Positions 49,354 through 57,662 of a stretch of 64,000 bases of DNA are shown piece after piece (positions within the stretch are counted from its first letter, which is position 1; each line of letters begins with the position of its first letter). A program made the position numbers and the translations under genes. This DNA comes from Salinilacustrithrix flava (GTDB lineage Bacteria > Actinomycetota > Acidimicrobiia > Acidimicrobiales > Salinilacustritrichaceae). The notes under the pieces are model-generated. The model worked only from the letters and a program-made list of their open reading frames with translations. It made no database searches and was not told the DNA's origin. The DNA lies in NCBI RefSeq assembly GCF_041228405.1, contig NZ_CP133888.1, positions 2,046,001 through 2,110,000 of the forward strand, read 5' to 3'.

Positions 49354-50889
49354 ATGGAGAACGCACCCCGCACCCCGACGATGCACGCCGCCCTCTGGGC
49401 GGCCGCTGCTGCCGTGGCTGCGCTGGGCACGGCCGAGCTCGCTGCCGGCATCGTGCAGTCCTGGCGGTCCCCGGTCGTCGCCGTGGCCGAATCGGTCATC
49501 GACCGGTCGCCCTCCGCGTTCACCCGGTTCGGGATCCGCACCTTCGGCACCAACGACAAGGCCGCCCTGATCATCGGGATCCTCCTGATCCTCGCGGTCG
49601 TCGCCCCCCTCCTCGGCGTCGCGGCCCGCCGGCGGCCCTGGGCGGGGGTCGCCGGCTTCGCACTCTTCGGCGTGGTCGGGGCCGCCGCCTCGATCGACGG
49701 CGGCCCCACGGCCGCCGCCGTCCCGGCGGTCCTCGCCGCCCTGATCGGCGCCGGCACCATGCTGGTCGCCTTCCGTCCGCGCTCCGGCGAGCGTCGCATC
49801 CCGTCCGATGCAGGGGTCGGGCGACGTGAGATGCTCGCCGGGGCCGGAGCGCTCACCGCGCTCGGCCTGGTCATGGCCGCTGGTGGACGTGCGCTGCGCG
49901 ACCGCTTCAGCGCCGCCGCATCCCGCGCCGCGCTGGTGCTGCCGGGCGCCCGCCGACCGCTCCCGCCGGCACCAGCAGGCGCGTCGTTCGAGGGCATCGC
50001 CGGCCTGTCCCCGCTGTTCACGCCGAACGACCGCTTCTACCGCATCGACACCGCGCTCCTGATCCCCCAGGTCCCGGTGGAGGACTGGACGCTGCGGGTC
50101 CACGGCATGGTCGACGAGCCCTTCGAGATCGGCTTCGACGAGCTCACCTCCCTGGGCCTGGTCGAGACCGACATCACCCTCACCTGCGTGTCCAACCGCC
50201 TCGGCGGCGACCTGGTCGGCAACGCCCGCTGGCTCGGCGTCCCCCTGCGCCTGCTGCTCGAGCGGGCAGGCGTCCAGGACCGGGCCGACCAGATCGTCGG
50301 CCGCTCGGTCGACGGCTACACCTGCGGCTTCCCCGTCGAGGCCGCCTTCGACCGGGATGCCCTCGTCGCCGTCGGGATGAACGGCGAGCCGCTGCCCCTG
50401 CAGCACGGCTTCCCCGCCCGGCTGGTCACCCCCGGGCTGTACGGCTACGTGTCGGCCACGAAGTGGCTGAGCGAGATCGAGCTGACCCGGTTCGACACCT
50501 TCGACCAGTACTGGGTGCCCCGCGGCTACGCCGAGCGGGCACCCATCAAGACGATGTCCCGCATCGACGTGCCCCGCTCGGGCCAGATCGTCGATGCGGG
50601 CGACACGGTCATCGCCGGCGTCGCCTGGGCGCAGACCCGCGGCATCAGCAAGGTCGAGGTCAGCATCGACGACGGTCCCTTCGCCGAGGCCGAGCTCGCC
50701 GACGCCCTCACCGACGACACGTGGCGCCAGTGGCGGATGCCCTGGACCGCCACCGCCGGCGCCCACCGCCTCGCGGTCCGCTGCACCGACGGCGACGGCC
50801 AGCTCCAGCGCGAGGCGCGCGACGAGCCCCTGCCCGACGGTGCGTCGGGCTGGCAGTCCCTCCTCGTCACCGTCCGCGAGTCGTCATGA
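49354..50889 (+). CDS. Membrane-anchored sulfite oxidase-family molybdoenzyme
   Basis: 511 residues. Five or so N-terminal membrane helices (residues 1-180) precede the molybdopterin domain: VPVEDWTLRVHGMVDEPFEIGF, TLTCVSNRLGGD (Mo-binding Cys, C278), PVEAAFDRDALVAVGMNGEPLPLQHGFPARLVTPGLYGYVSATKWL. A C-terminal dimerisation/Ig-like domain follows (KVEVSIDDGPFAEAEL). Substrate could be sulfite or another oxoanion. It needs molybdate, imported by modABC elsewhere in this window. Confidence 0.88.
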   Translation: MENAPRTPTMHAALWAAAAAVAALGTAELAAGIVQSWRSPVVAVAESVIDRSPSAFTRFGIRTFGTNDKAALIIGILLILAVVAPLLGVAARRRPWAGVAGFALFGVVGAAASIDGGPTAAAVPAVLAALIGAGTMLVAFRPRSGERRIPSDAGVGRREMLAGAGALTALGLVMAAGGRALRDRFSAAASRAALVLPGARRPLPPAPAGASFEGIAGLSPLFTPNDRFYRIDTALLIPQVPVEDWTLRVHGMVDEPFEIGFDELTSLGLVETDITLTCVSNRLGGDLVGNARWLGVPLRLLLERAGVQDRADQIVGRSVDGYTCGFPVEAAFDRDALVAVGMNGEPLPLQHGFPARLVTPGLYGYVSATKWLSEIELTRFDTFDQYWVPRGYAERAPIKTMSRIDVPRSGQIVDAGDTVIAGVAWAQTRGISKVEVSIDDGPFAEAELADALTDDTWRQWRMPWTATAGAHRLAVRCTDGDGQLQREARDEPLPDGASGWQSLLVTVRESS

Positions 50890-50968
50890 GCGGCTCGCCC
50901 CAGATCGCCACCCGGCTCGTCCGGGCGGACGAAACCCCCCAACCACCACCACAGGAGAACCCCCTGAC

Positions 50969-51646
50969 ATGACCCGCTTCCGCCTGATCCGAGTGGCCGG
51001 CCTCGCGCTGTCCCTCTCCCTGGTCGCCGCCGCATGTGGCGACGACGACGACACCGACACCTCCGCCGATGCCCCGGTCGAGGAGACCACCGACGAGATG
51101 ACCGAGGACATGGGCGACGAGTCCGCCGCTCCGGTCGACTCCGCCGAGGCGTGCGACGCCGACGCCATCGTCGCTGCGGTCGAGGGCGGCCCCGAAGAGG
51201 GCACGCTCGCCGGCATGACCGACGACCCGGTCGGCACGGCTGCGTCCAGCAACCCCGTGCTCACCACGCTGGTCACCGCCGTGACCGAGGCCGAGCTCGT
51301 CGACACCCTCAACTCGGCCGAGGCCCTCACCGTCTTCGCCCCGACCGACTGCGCCTTCGCGGCGCTCGACCCGGCGACCCTCGAGGCCGCCCTCGCCGAC
51401 CCCAGCGGCCTGCTCACCCAGGTCCTCGGCTTCCACGTCATCGCCGGCGAGCAGCTGTCCGCTGCGGACCTCGCCGACGTGACCGAGCTGGAGACCTTCA
51501 CCGGTGAGACCCTCGAGATCAGCGTCGACGGCGACACCGTCTCCGTCGGCGGTGGCCAGGCCAACGTCGTGGTCCCCGACATCCAGACCGCCAACGCCAC
51601 GGTGCACCTGATCGACTCGGTGATGCTCCCGCCGTCCGCCGGCTGA
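50969..51646 (+). CDS. Fasciclin-domain lipoprotein
   Basis: 225 residues from ATG 50969, with AGGAGAA upstream. Lipobox SLVAAAC, an acidic Asp/Glu/Thr linker, then one fasciclin (FAS1) domain: NPVLTTLVTAVTEAELVDTL, ALTVFAPTDCAFAAL, VLGFHVIAGEQLSAADL and ANATVHLIDSVMLPP. Surface proteins of this type bind matrix or adhere. It follows the molybdoenzyme by 79 bases, perhaps co-transcribed. Confidence 0.87.
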   Translation: MTRFRLIRVAGLALSLSLVAAACGDDDDTDTSADAPVEETTDEMTEDMGDESAAPVDSAEACDADAIVAAVEGGPEEGTLAGMTDDPVGTAASSNPVLTTLVTAVTEAELVDTLNSAEALTVFAPTDCAFAALDPATLEAALADPSGLLTQVLGFHVIAGEQLSAADLADVTELETFTGETLEISVDGDTVSVGGGQANVVVPDIQTANATVHLIDSVMLPPSAG

Positions 51647-51676
51647 GCCCCACCCAGCAACCGAACCCGGATGCTT

Positions 51677-51719
51677 CTGGGCCGCGGTGCACGCACTCCG
51701 TGCGTGCGCCGCGGCCCAG
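51677..51719. terminator. Long terminator hairpin between fasciclin gene and IS
   Basis: Bases 51677-51696 pair with 51700-51719 over 20 bp (one T-G wobble) around TCC. It closes the fasciclin gene. Confidence 0.75.
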
Positions 51720-51738
51720 CTCCGCGTCCGGGTCTAGA

Positions 51739-52876
51739 GCTTGCTGTCCGGGGGTTGAGGTTGCAGGTCCCTCTACAGAGGGGCCTGGTGATGGACCCTG
51801 TGGTTCCTTCCACAGATCCAAAGGAACCCATCACCATGACCACCTCTGCAGAGATCATCTACCACCGGCGCGTCCGGTTGCTTGATCTCGCTGAAGAACT
51901 CGGCAACATCTCCGCCGCCTGCCGCCAGATCGGCGTGTCCCGCACCCGCTACTACGAATGGAAGAACACCTCCGAGCTCTACGGGCTCGAGGCGCTGTGG
52001 CCCAGAGACCGGCGCCGCCCGGCCCAGCCCAGCGAGACCCCGACCCACGTGGTCGCCGACCTGCTCGCCGTTGCCGTAGTCGAGCCGACGCTCGGCTGCC
52101 GCCAGCTCGCCGACCGGCTCCAGGAGCTGGGCTATGAGATCGGCAAGACGACCGTGCAGCGGATTCTGGTCGACCACGGCCTGGGTCGGCGCCGCCAACG
52201 CATCGCCCGGGCTGCGGCAATCGCTGCGCTGGCCGGGATCATTACCGAACCGGTCACCGAAGCGCTGGGCGAGCCGTTCGGGTTCTGCCACTGGGCCGGC
52301 CACCCTGGCGATCTCGTGGCCGTGGACAGCTTCTACATCGGCAACCTCAAAGGCGTGGGCAAGGTGTACCAACTCACCGCCGTGGACACCTGCACCCGAT
52401 GGGCGATCGTGAAGCTCATCATCGGGCCGGTCACCACCGCCGACACGATCCGCTTCATCGACCACGTCCGCACCACGATGCGCCGCCTTGGGATCCCGCT
52501 CCGGCGGGTGCTGTCCGACAACGGACCCGAGTACAAGGGACTCGCGTTCCGGCACCACCTCGCCGAGATCGGCATCGACCACGTCCGGATCCCGCCCCGC
52601 TCACCGAACCACAACGCCGTGTGCGAACGGTTCCAGGGCACGATGCTCCAGGAGTGCTGGCGGCCAGCGTTCCACCGACGCCACTTCAACTCGGTCCGCC
52701 AGCTCCAGGCCGAAGCCAACGCCTGGCTGATCCGCTACAACACGCGGCGACGCAACCACGGCGACTACATGGCCGGCCGCAAGCCCTCCGAGATCCTCGA
52801 CACCCACCGCCGCCGCCAAGCAGCATGACCATCAACCACAGGGCCCATCTGTCACCTCGAACCCCGGCCTGGAAGG
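51739..52876 (+). mobile_element. Complete IS481-like insertion sequence with target duplication
   Basis: The element is 1138 bp with a single transposase. Its ends form imperfect inverted repeats: the first 28 bases and the reverse complement of the last 28 agree at 20 positions without gaps (both contain CCGGGG, GAGGT and CAG). The sequence TCTAGA stands directly outside both ends (51733-51738 and 52877-52882), a 6-bp target duplication of the NCTAGN type known for IS481. The right copy contains the TAG stop of the quinone oxidoreductase, so insertion did not break that gene. Confidence 0.8.
51836..52828 (+). CDS. IS481-family DDE transposase
   Basis: 330 residues from ATG 51836. N-terminal helix-turn-helix (ISAACRQIGVSRTRYYEWKN) is followed by an rve integrase core with D164 (LVAVDSFYIG), D228 (VLSDNGPEY) and E264 (NAVCERFQG), spacing DDE with 35 residues between the last two. 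C-terminal RYNTRRRNHGDYMAGRKPSEIL is typical. Looks intact, so the element may still move. Confidence 0.9.
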   Translation: MTTSAEIIYHRRVRLLDLAEELGNISAACRQIGVSRTRYYEWKNTSELYGLEALWPRDRRRPAQPSETPTHVVADLLAVAVVEPTLGCRQLADRLQELGYEIGKTTVQRILVDHGLGRRRQRIARAAAIAALAGIITEPVTEALGEPFGFCHWAGHPGDLVAVDSFYIGNLKGVGKVYQLTAVDTCTRWAIVKLIIGPVTTADTIRFIDHVRTTMRRLGIPLRRVLSDNGPEYKGLAFRHHLAEIGIDHVRIPPRSPNHNAVCERFQGTMLQECWRPAFHRRHFNSVRQLQAEANAWLIRYNTRRRNHGDYMAGRKPSEILDTHRRRQAA

Positions 52877-52877
52877 T

Positions 52878-53816
52878 CTAGAGCTCGATGACGAGGCGCC
52901 CGCGGACGCCGCCGGCCTCGAGCAGTCGGTGCGCCTCGCCGGCCTGGTCCATCGGGAACGTCCGGGCGACCCGCATGGTGACCCGGCCGTCCTCCACCTG
53001 CTGGCGCAGCCGGTCGAGCTCGGCCTGCTCCTCCAGGTAGCGGCTGACCCAGACCCGGTGCATGTGGATGCCCCGGGGGGCATCGACCTTCAGGCCCCGC
53101 ACCGCGGCGAAGCCGCCACCGTCACAGATGGCGGGGAAGAGCGCCTCGTTCTGGACGGAGCCGTCGCAGAGGCCGTCCACGCCGCCGGGTGCGTGCTCGA
53201 GGATCCGCTCGGCCACGCCGTCGCCCCGGCGGACGACGATGTCGGCGCCGAGGTCGCGCACCAGCTGCTCGTCGGCCTCGGTCGCGTCGGCGATCACCCG
53301 GAGCCCGTCGGCCTTGGCCAGCTGGACGCAGTAGCCGCCGAACGCGCCGGCGGCACCGGTGACCGCGACGGTGCCGCCGGTGGGGACGTCGAGCTCGTCG
53401 AGCGCCAACCGGGCCGTGAGCCCGTTCATCGGGATGGTGGACGCCTCGGCGAACGACGCACCCGCCGGCATCCGGGCGACCGATCCGGCCGGCAGCGCCA
53501 GGCGCTGGCAGTAGCCGCCGTGGGCGCCGTCGGGCAGCACGATGGCCATGACGTGGTCGCCGACCTCCAGGTCGGTCTCGACGCCGTCGCCGATCGCCTC
53601 GAGGACGCCGGCCGCGTCCATGCCGGGCACGTACGGGGGCGGGTCCTTGCGCTGGTGCTCGGCGCGGGCGCCGTTGCGGACGTAGGTGTCGGTGGGGTTC
53701 ACCGTGGCGGCGTGCACCCGGACCAGGAGCTGGCCCGGGCCGGCAACCGGATCGGGCAGCTCCACCACCTCCAGGGCATCTGGACCACCGAAGCTGTTCA
53801 CACCGACTGCATGCAT
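52878..53816 (-). CDS. Zinc-type NADPH:quinone oxidoreductase (MDR family)
   Basis: 312 residues from ATG 53816. The N-terminal GroES-like part has ALEVVELPDPVAGPGQLLVRVHAATVNPTDTYVRNG and PYVPGMDAAGVLEAIGDGV; the Rossmann part has GGTVAVTGAAGAFGGYCVQLAKADGLRVI. No zinc-binding Cys set, as in QOR-type enzymes. Reduces quinones or enals with NADPH. Its stop overlaps the right target-site copy of the IS. Confidence 0.87.
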   Translation of the reverse strand: MHAVGVNSFGGPDALEVVELPDPVAGPGQLLVRVHAATVNPTDTYVRNGARAEHQRKDPPPYVPGMDAAGVLEAIGDGVETDLEVGDHVMAIVLPDGAHGGYCQRLALPAGSVARMPAGASFAEASTIPMNGLTARLALDELDVPTGGTVAVTGAAGAFGGYCVQLAKADGLRVIADATEADEQLVRDLGADIVVRRGDGVAERILEHAPGGVDGLCDGSVQNEALFPAICDGGGFAAVRGLKVDAPRGIHMHRVWVSRYLEEQAELDRLRQQVEDGRVTMRVARTFPMDQAGEAHRLLEAGGVRGRLVIEL

Positions 53817-53839
53817 GCCGCCTGTGTAGCGGGGTGGGC

Positions 53840-55351
53840 TCAGGTCGCGTTGCGCCCCAGCAGGCAGAAGAGCGTGGCGTCGGAGCCGGCGGTGGCGACC
53901 TCCGGGATCGGCAAGTCGCCGGCGGCGAGCCAGGTGCTGAGCCCGTCGGACCGCTCGGCTGCGGGGTCGAAGCGGTAGACGTCGAGGCCGCGGTTCAGGT
54001 CGTTGCCGAACAGGTGGAACGAGCCGTCGGGGTTGATGCGAGGCGTCTTGGCCGCCCAGGTGAGGGAGTCGGGGAACCGGGCGTGGGCGATCTCCTGCGG
54101 TCCGACGCCCGTGGCGCCGAGGGCGATGCCGACGATGCTGGAGATGTCGACCACACGGACGCCGCCGTTGTAGAAGGCGGCCGTGAGGATGCCCTCCTCG
54201 GGGAAGACCTGGAAGACGTGCATCGTGCACGGGTCGAGCGGGTCGGCCTCGAGGGAAGGATGGCGCAGGTCGGCGATGTTCCAGTAGCCGAGCTTCACGG
54301 GCGCGGCCTCGAGGGGACCGGTGACGTCGTAGACGTGCAGGCCGCCCGAGGGGCACGGGTCGCCTCCGGCTGCGCCTGCGAACTCGTCCTCGATGAGGAG
54401 GAGGTCCCGGGTGACCCCGAGGTTCTCGTCGCTGAGGGTCACCTTCGTCGACTGGTGGTGGACGTTGATGGTCGGGTCGACGATGGTCGAGATGATCCGG
54501 GGGCGGTCGACCACGGTGGTGTCGATGATCGCGGTGTGGGACAGCGCGGCGGAGTAGGCCCGGGTGCCCTCCCCGTTGAACGTGATGTCGTGGGACTCGC
54601 TGCCGAGGCCCGGGAACGGCGGCAGTGGCAGGACGGCGGCGAGCCGCGGGGCACCCAGGTCGCGGATGTCGTACACCTCGATCCCGGCGTTCAGCGCGGT
54701 GGTGTACAGCTGGCTGTTGGAGTTGTAGAGGTAGTCGCCGCTCGGGTGCACGGTCTGGTTGTGCGAGCCCTTCGGCACGCCGACGAATGAGACCGTCCTC
54801 GGGCGGGTCGGGTCGGTGATGTCGACGATGTAGGTGCCGATGCCGGCCCGGCCGTAGGCCGAATCCGGGGCGATCGCGCCGATCGGGTCGATGTCGAGCG
54901 GGTGGGACGTGGTCGGATCGAACAGCCCGAGTGCCTTGGCCTCGCGCACGCAGGCCGACTCCTCCTGGAGGGTGTACCCGGCGTCCATCGTGTACGTCGC
55001 CAGCGTCCGCTTGCCGCGGGTGAAGACCTGCACGTCGCCCTGGGAGATGCCGCAGTCGTAGGTGCCCACGACCGTCGGGGTCGACGGGTCGGACACGTCG
55101 ATGATCTGCAGGCCGTTGTCGTAGGAGCCGGCCAGGGCGAAGTCCCGGACCTTGCCCCTGTGCTTCAGCTGGGCGAACTCGATGTCGGTGCCCTGGTTGG
55201 CGCCGGTCCCGTACCGGTCCTCGTAGGCCAGGTTGGCCACGGGGACCAGGTTGGGGGAGTGGACCGCGCCGTCATCCTCGGCGGCGCTCTCCGGCACGAA
55301 GAGCACGAGGACGGCGACGACGGCGGCGGCGAGGCGGCTGGTTCGGGTCAC
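53840..55351 (-). CDS. Secreted LVIVD-repeat beta-propeller protein
   Basis: 503 residues with a Sec signal peptide (RLAAAVVAVLVLFVPESAAE). Repeating units such as FALAGSYDNGLQIIDVSDPSTPTVVGTYD, GIGTYIVDITDPTRPRTVSFVG, and LHVYDVTGPLEAAPVKLGYW have the LVIVD/YVTN-type propeller rhythm. Binding partner unknown; it is extracytoplasmic. Confidence 0.82.
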   Translation of the reverse strand: MTRTSRLAAAVVAVLVLFVPESAAEDDGAVHSPNLVPVANLAYEDRYGTGANQGTDIEFAQLKHRGKVRDFALAGSYDNGLQIIDVSDPSTPTVVGTYDCGISQGDVQVFTRGKRTLATYTMDAGYTLQEESACVREAKALGLFDPTTSHPLDIDPIGAIAPDSAYGRAGIGTYIVDITDPTRPRTVSFVGVPKGSHNQTVHPSGDYLYNSNSQLYTTALNAGIEVYDIRDLGAPRLAAVLPLPPFPGLGSESHDITFNGEGTRAYSAALSHTAIIDTTVVDRPRIISTIVDPTINVHHQSTKVTLSDENLGVTRDLLLIEDEFAGAAGGDPCPSGGLHVYDVTGPLEAAPVKLGYWNIADLRHPSLEADPLDPCTMHVFQVFPEEGILTAAFYNGGVRVVDISSIVGIALGATGVGPQEIAHARFPDSLTWAAKTPRINPDGSFHLFGNDLNRGLDVYRFDPAAERSDGLSTWLAAGDLPIPEVATAGSDATLFCLLGRNAT

Positions 55352-55405
55352 GGGGGAGGATTCGCCATCGAGGGATCGGAGTCCCCCTCCCAGCTCCCGG
55401 GCGGG

Positions 55406-56965
55406 TCACTGGCGCGCCCGCAGGCGATCCACCGTCTCCTGCTGGATCCGGTGCAGCCGGTCACTGAGCGACACGTGGTAGCGGTGCGGGTTGACCATCC
55501 GCCGGACGCCGGAGTCGAGCTCGTCGACGTCGGCCCGACGACGGGCCCGCAGCTCGTCCAGCGTCGACGGCGGACCGGTCGGGCGGCCGTCGACGAACAC
55601 GAGGTCGTGGAGCGGCTCGATCCGGGTGATCTCGTCGCGGAGGATCACCCGCCGCACACCGGCCTGCGCCGGGTGGTGGACGATCATCCGGTCGCCGTCG
55701 TCGAAGGGCACCTCGTCCGGTGCGGTCATCAGGTCGACGGTGGCCTTGCCCCGCCGGTCGTGGAGTCGCCAGCACGCCTTGGGCCCCGTGATCGGCACCT
55801 TGGCCGGGTTCTCCGACAGCTTCAGCGCCGGGAGCCACGCGCCGGTCTCGTCGGTGATCGCGGTGAGCTTGTAGACGCCGCCGAGCGCGGGGTCGCCCTC
55901 GGAGGTGATGAGCCGCGTGCCGACGCCGTAGACCAGCCGGCGGCAGATGGCGTCTGCGTCCAGGCCGGCCTTCGGCGCCTCGTCGGCCACCTGGGTCAGC
56001 ACCTGCCAGATGGTCACCTCGTCGAGGTCGCCGGACAGCACGATGCGCGCCCGGTCGAAGCCGGCGTCGTCGAGCATCCGGGCCGACTCCACGGCCAGGT
56101 GGGCCAGGTCGCCGGAGTCGAGGCGGATGCCAGCCGGCTCGTGCCCGGCGGCGCGGAGCTCCTCGAAGACCTGGATGGCGTTGGGGACTCCGGAGCGCAG
56201 GGTGTCCACCGTGTCCACGAGCAGGATGCACTCGTCGGGGTAGCGGCGGGCGAAGGACCGGAACGCTCCGAGCTCACCGCTGCCGAGGGCGAGGTGGGCC
56301 TGGACGAGGCTGTGGGCGTGGGTGCCCTTGGGGTCGGTCCCCAGGGCGACCGACGCCTGCACGTTCGACGTCGCCGAGCAGCCGCCGATGAGCGCGGCGC
56401 GGGCAGCCTCGTCGACAGCGGCCCCGGGCCCGCGGCGCATGCCGAACTCCAGGACGTCGCCGCCTCGGGCGCTGTCCACGATGCGAGCCGCCTTGGTGGC
56501 GATCAGCGTGGGGTAGTTGCACTGGTTGAGCAGGGCCGTCTCCAGCAGCTGGGCGGCGGCGAACGGTCCGGTGACGGTCATCAAGGGGACGTTCGGGTGG
56601 ACCACCCGGCCCTCGGCGACCGCCTGAACCTCCAGGTCCCGGAAGTGGCCGTGCTCGGCGAGCCAGCCGAGGAAGTCGTCCGAGTAGCGCCGGCCGCCGG
56701 CCGGGTTGCGCTGCGCGGCGAGCGCCGCGAGGTCGGCGTCGGTGACGGACACCGTGGCCATCCACTCGAGCATCGGCTCCAGCCCGGCGAACACGCAGAA
56801 GCCGGCCTGGTGGCCGCCGTAGTCCGGGTTCGACCGGTAGAGGTGATCGAACTGCGCGGTGCGGTCGGCGATGCCGTCCTCGACGTAGAGCTGGGCCATG
56901 ACCAGCTGGTAGGAATCGGTGAAGAGCAGGCTGCGATGCCAGCTGGGCGGACCCGTGTCGGTCAC
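55406..56965 (-). CDS. pncB: Nicotinate phosphoribosyltransferase
   Basis: 519 residues. LLFTDSYQLVMAQLYVEDG opens the NAPRTase type fold; PAGGRRYSDDFLGWL, EFGMRRGPG (active region), GCSATSNVQAS, and GIRLDSGDLAHLAVESARMLDDAGFDRARIVLSGDLDE are diagnostic. It makes nicotinate mononucleotide from nicotinate and PRPP. GTG start overlaps pncA stop (GTGA). Confidence 0.93.
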   Translation of the reverse strand: MTDTGPPSWHRSLLFTDSYQLVMAQLYVEDGIADRTAQFDHLYRSNPDYGGHQAGFCVFAGLEPMLEWMATVSVTDADLAALAAQRNPAGGRRYSDDFLGWLAEHGHFRDLEVQAVAEGRVVHPNVPLMTVTGPFAAAQLLETALLNQCNYPTLIATKAARIVDSARGGDVLEFGMRRGPGAAVDEAARAALIGGCSATSNVQASVALGTDPKGTHAHSLVQAHLALGSGELGAFRSFARRYPDECILLVDTVDTLRSGVPNAIQVFEELRAAGHEPAGIRLDSGDLAHLAVESARMLDDAGFDRARIVLSGDLDEVTIWQVLTQVADEAPKAGLDADAICRRLVYGVGTRLITSEGDPALGGVYKLTAITDETGAWLPALKLSENPAKVPITGPKACWRLHDRRGKATVDLMTAPDEVPFDDGDRMIVHHPAQAGVRRVILRDEITRIEPLHDLVFVDGRPTGPPSTLDELRARRRADVDELDSGVRRMVNPHRYHVSLSDRLHRIQQETVDRLRARQ

Positions 56966-57573
56966 GGTTCGGCACCGACCACGCGCACGCCGGCATCTCG
57001 CAGCTCGGTCAGCGCCCGGTCACCATCGCCGGGCTCCACGTCGACCGCCCGGGTCGCGTCCCAGCGGACGGTCGTGTCGAGACCGGCCGCCACGGCGTCG
57101 AGTGCGGTGGCCTTCACGCACACGTCGGCCGCCAGCCCCACGACCACGACCCGCTGGACCCCCCGTTCCCGCAGGTAGCCGCCGAGGCCCGTCGGGCTGG
57201 CCGCCCCCGTGTCGGGGTCGAGCACGGTGAACGCCGAGTAGCCGTCCTCGCCACCGGTGCCCTTGCGGACGACGAGATCGGCCTCGATGTCGAGGTCCGG
57301 GTGCAGCTCGGCACCCCACGTGGCCCGGACGCAGTGGACGGGCCACGTCCCGCCGTCGGTGGTGAAGTGCGGCGTGGCCGGTGGGTGCCAGTCCTGGGTG
57401 GTGACGACCGTGGCTCCGCCGGCGCGCGCCGCGGCGATCTCGTCGTTCACGGCAGGGATGATGTCGTCCCCGCCTGCGACGTACAGCGAGCCGGATGGAT
57501 CGGCGAAGTCGTTCTGCACGTCGACCACGACGAGCGCGGTCCGGGGGTCGTAGGCGATGACGTCGTCGGGCAC
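56962..57573 (-). CDS. pncA: Nicotinamidase
   Basis: 203 residues from GTG 57573 with AGGAGG upstream. Isochorismatase fold with catalytic Asp in VVVDVQNDF, Lys in VRKGTGGEDGYSAF and Cys in GLAADVCVKATALDA. Converts nicotinamide to nicotinate, the substrate for the downstream pncB. Divergent from the cyclase at 57663. Confidence 0.93.
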   Translation of the reverse strand: MPDDVIAYDPRTALVVVDVQNDFADPSGSLYVAGGDDIIPAVNDEIAAARAGGATVVTTQDWHPPATPHFTTDGGTWPVHCVRATWGAELHPDLDIEADLVVRKGTGGEDGYSAFTVLDPDTGAASPTGLGGYLRERGVQRVVVVGLAADVCVKATALDAVAAGLDTTVRWDATRAVDVEPGDGDRALTELRDAGVRVVGAEP

Positions 57574-57662
57574 GGGGCCTCCTGGGTCGGGTTCCGGGGC
57601 GATCCTACGAACGTCCGGTATGTTCGCCGCGGCGAAGCCAATCGAAGCGGTCTGGGGACCAC

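Noticed and set aside
46312..50766. Minus-strand reading frame open for 1484 codons across cydA and beyond
   Set aside because: Only the last 468 codons encode CydA; the remainder is antisense to the dikinase and molybdoenzyme genes, low in complexity, and reflects the lack of stops in GC-rich DNA.
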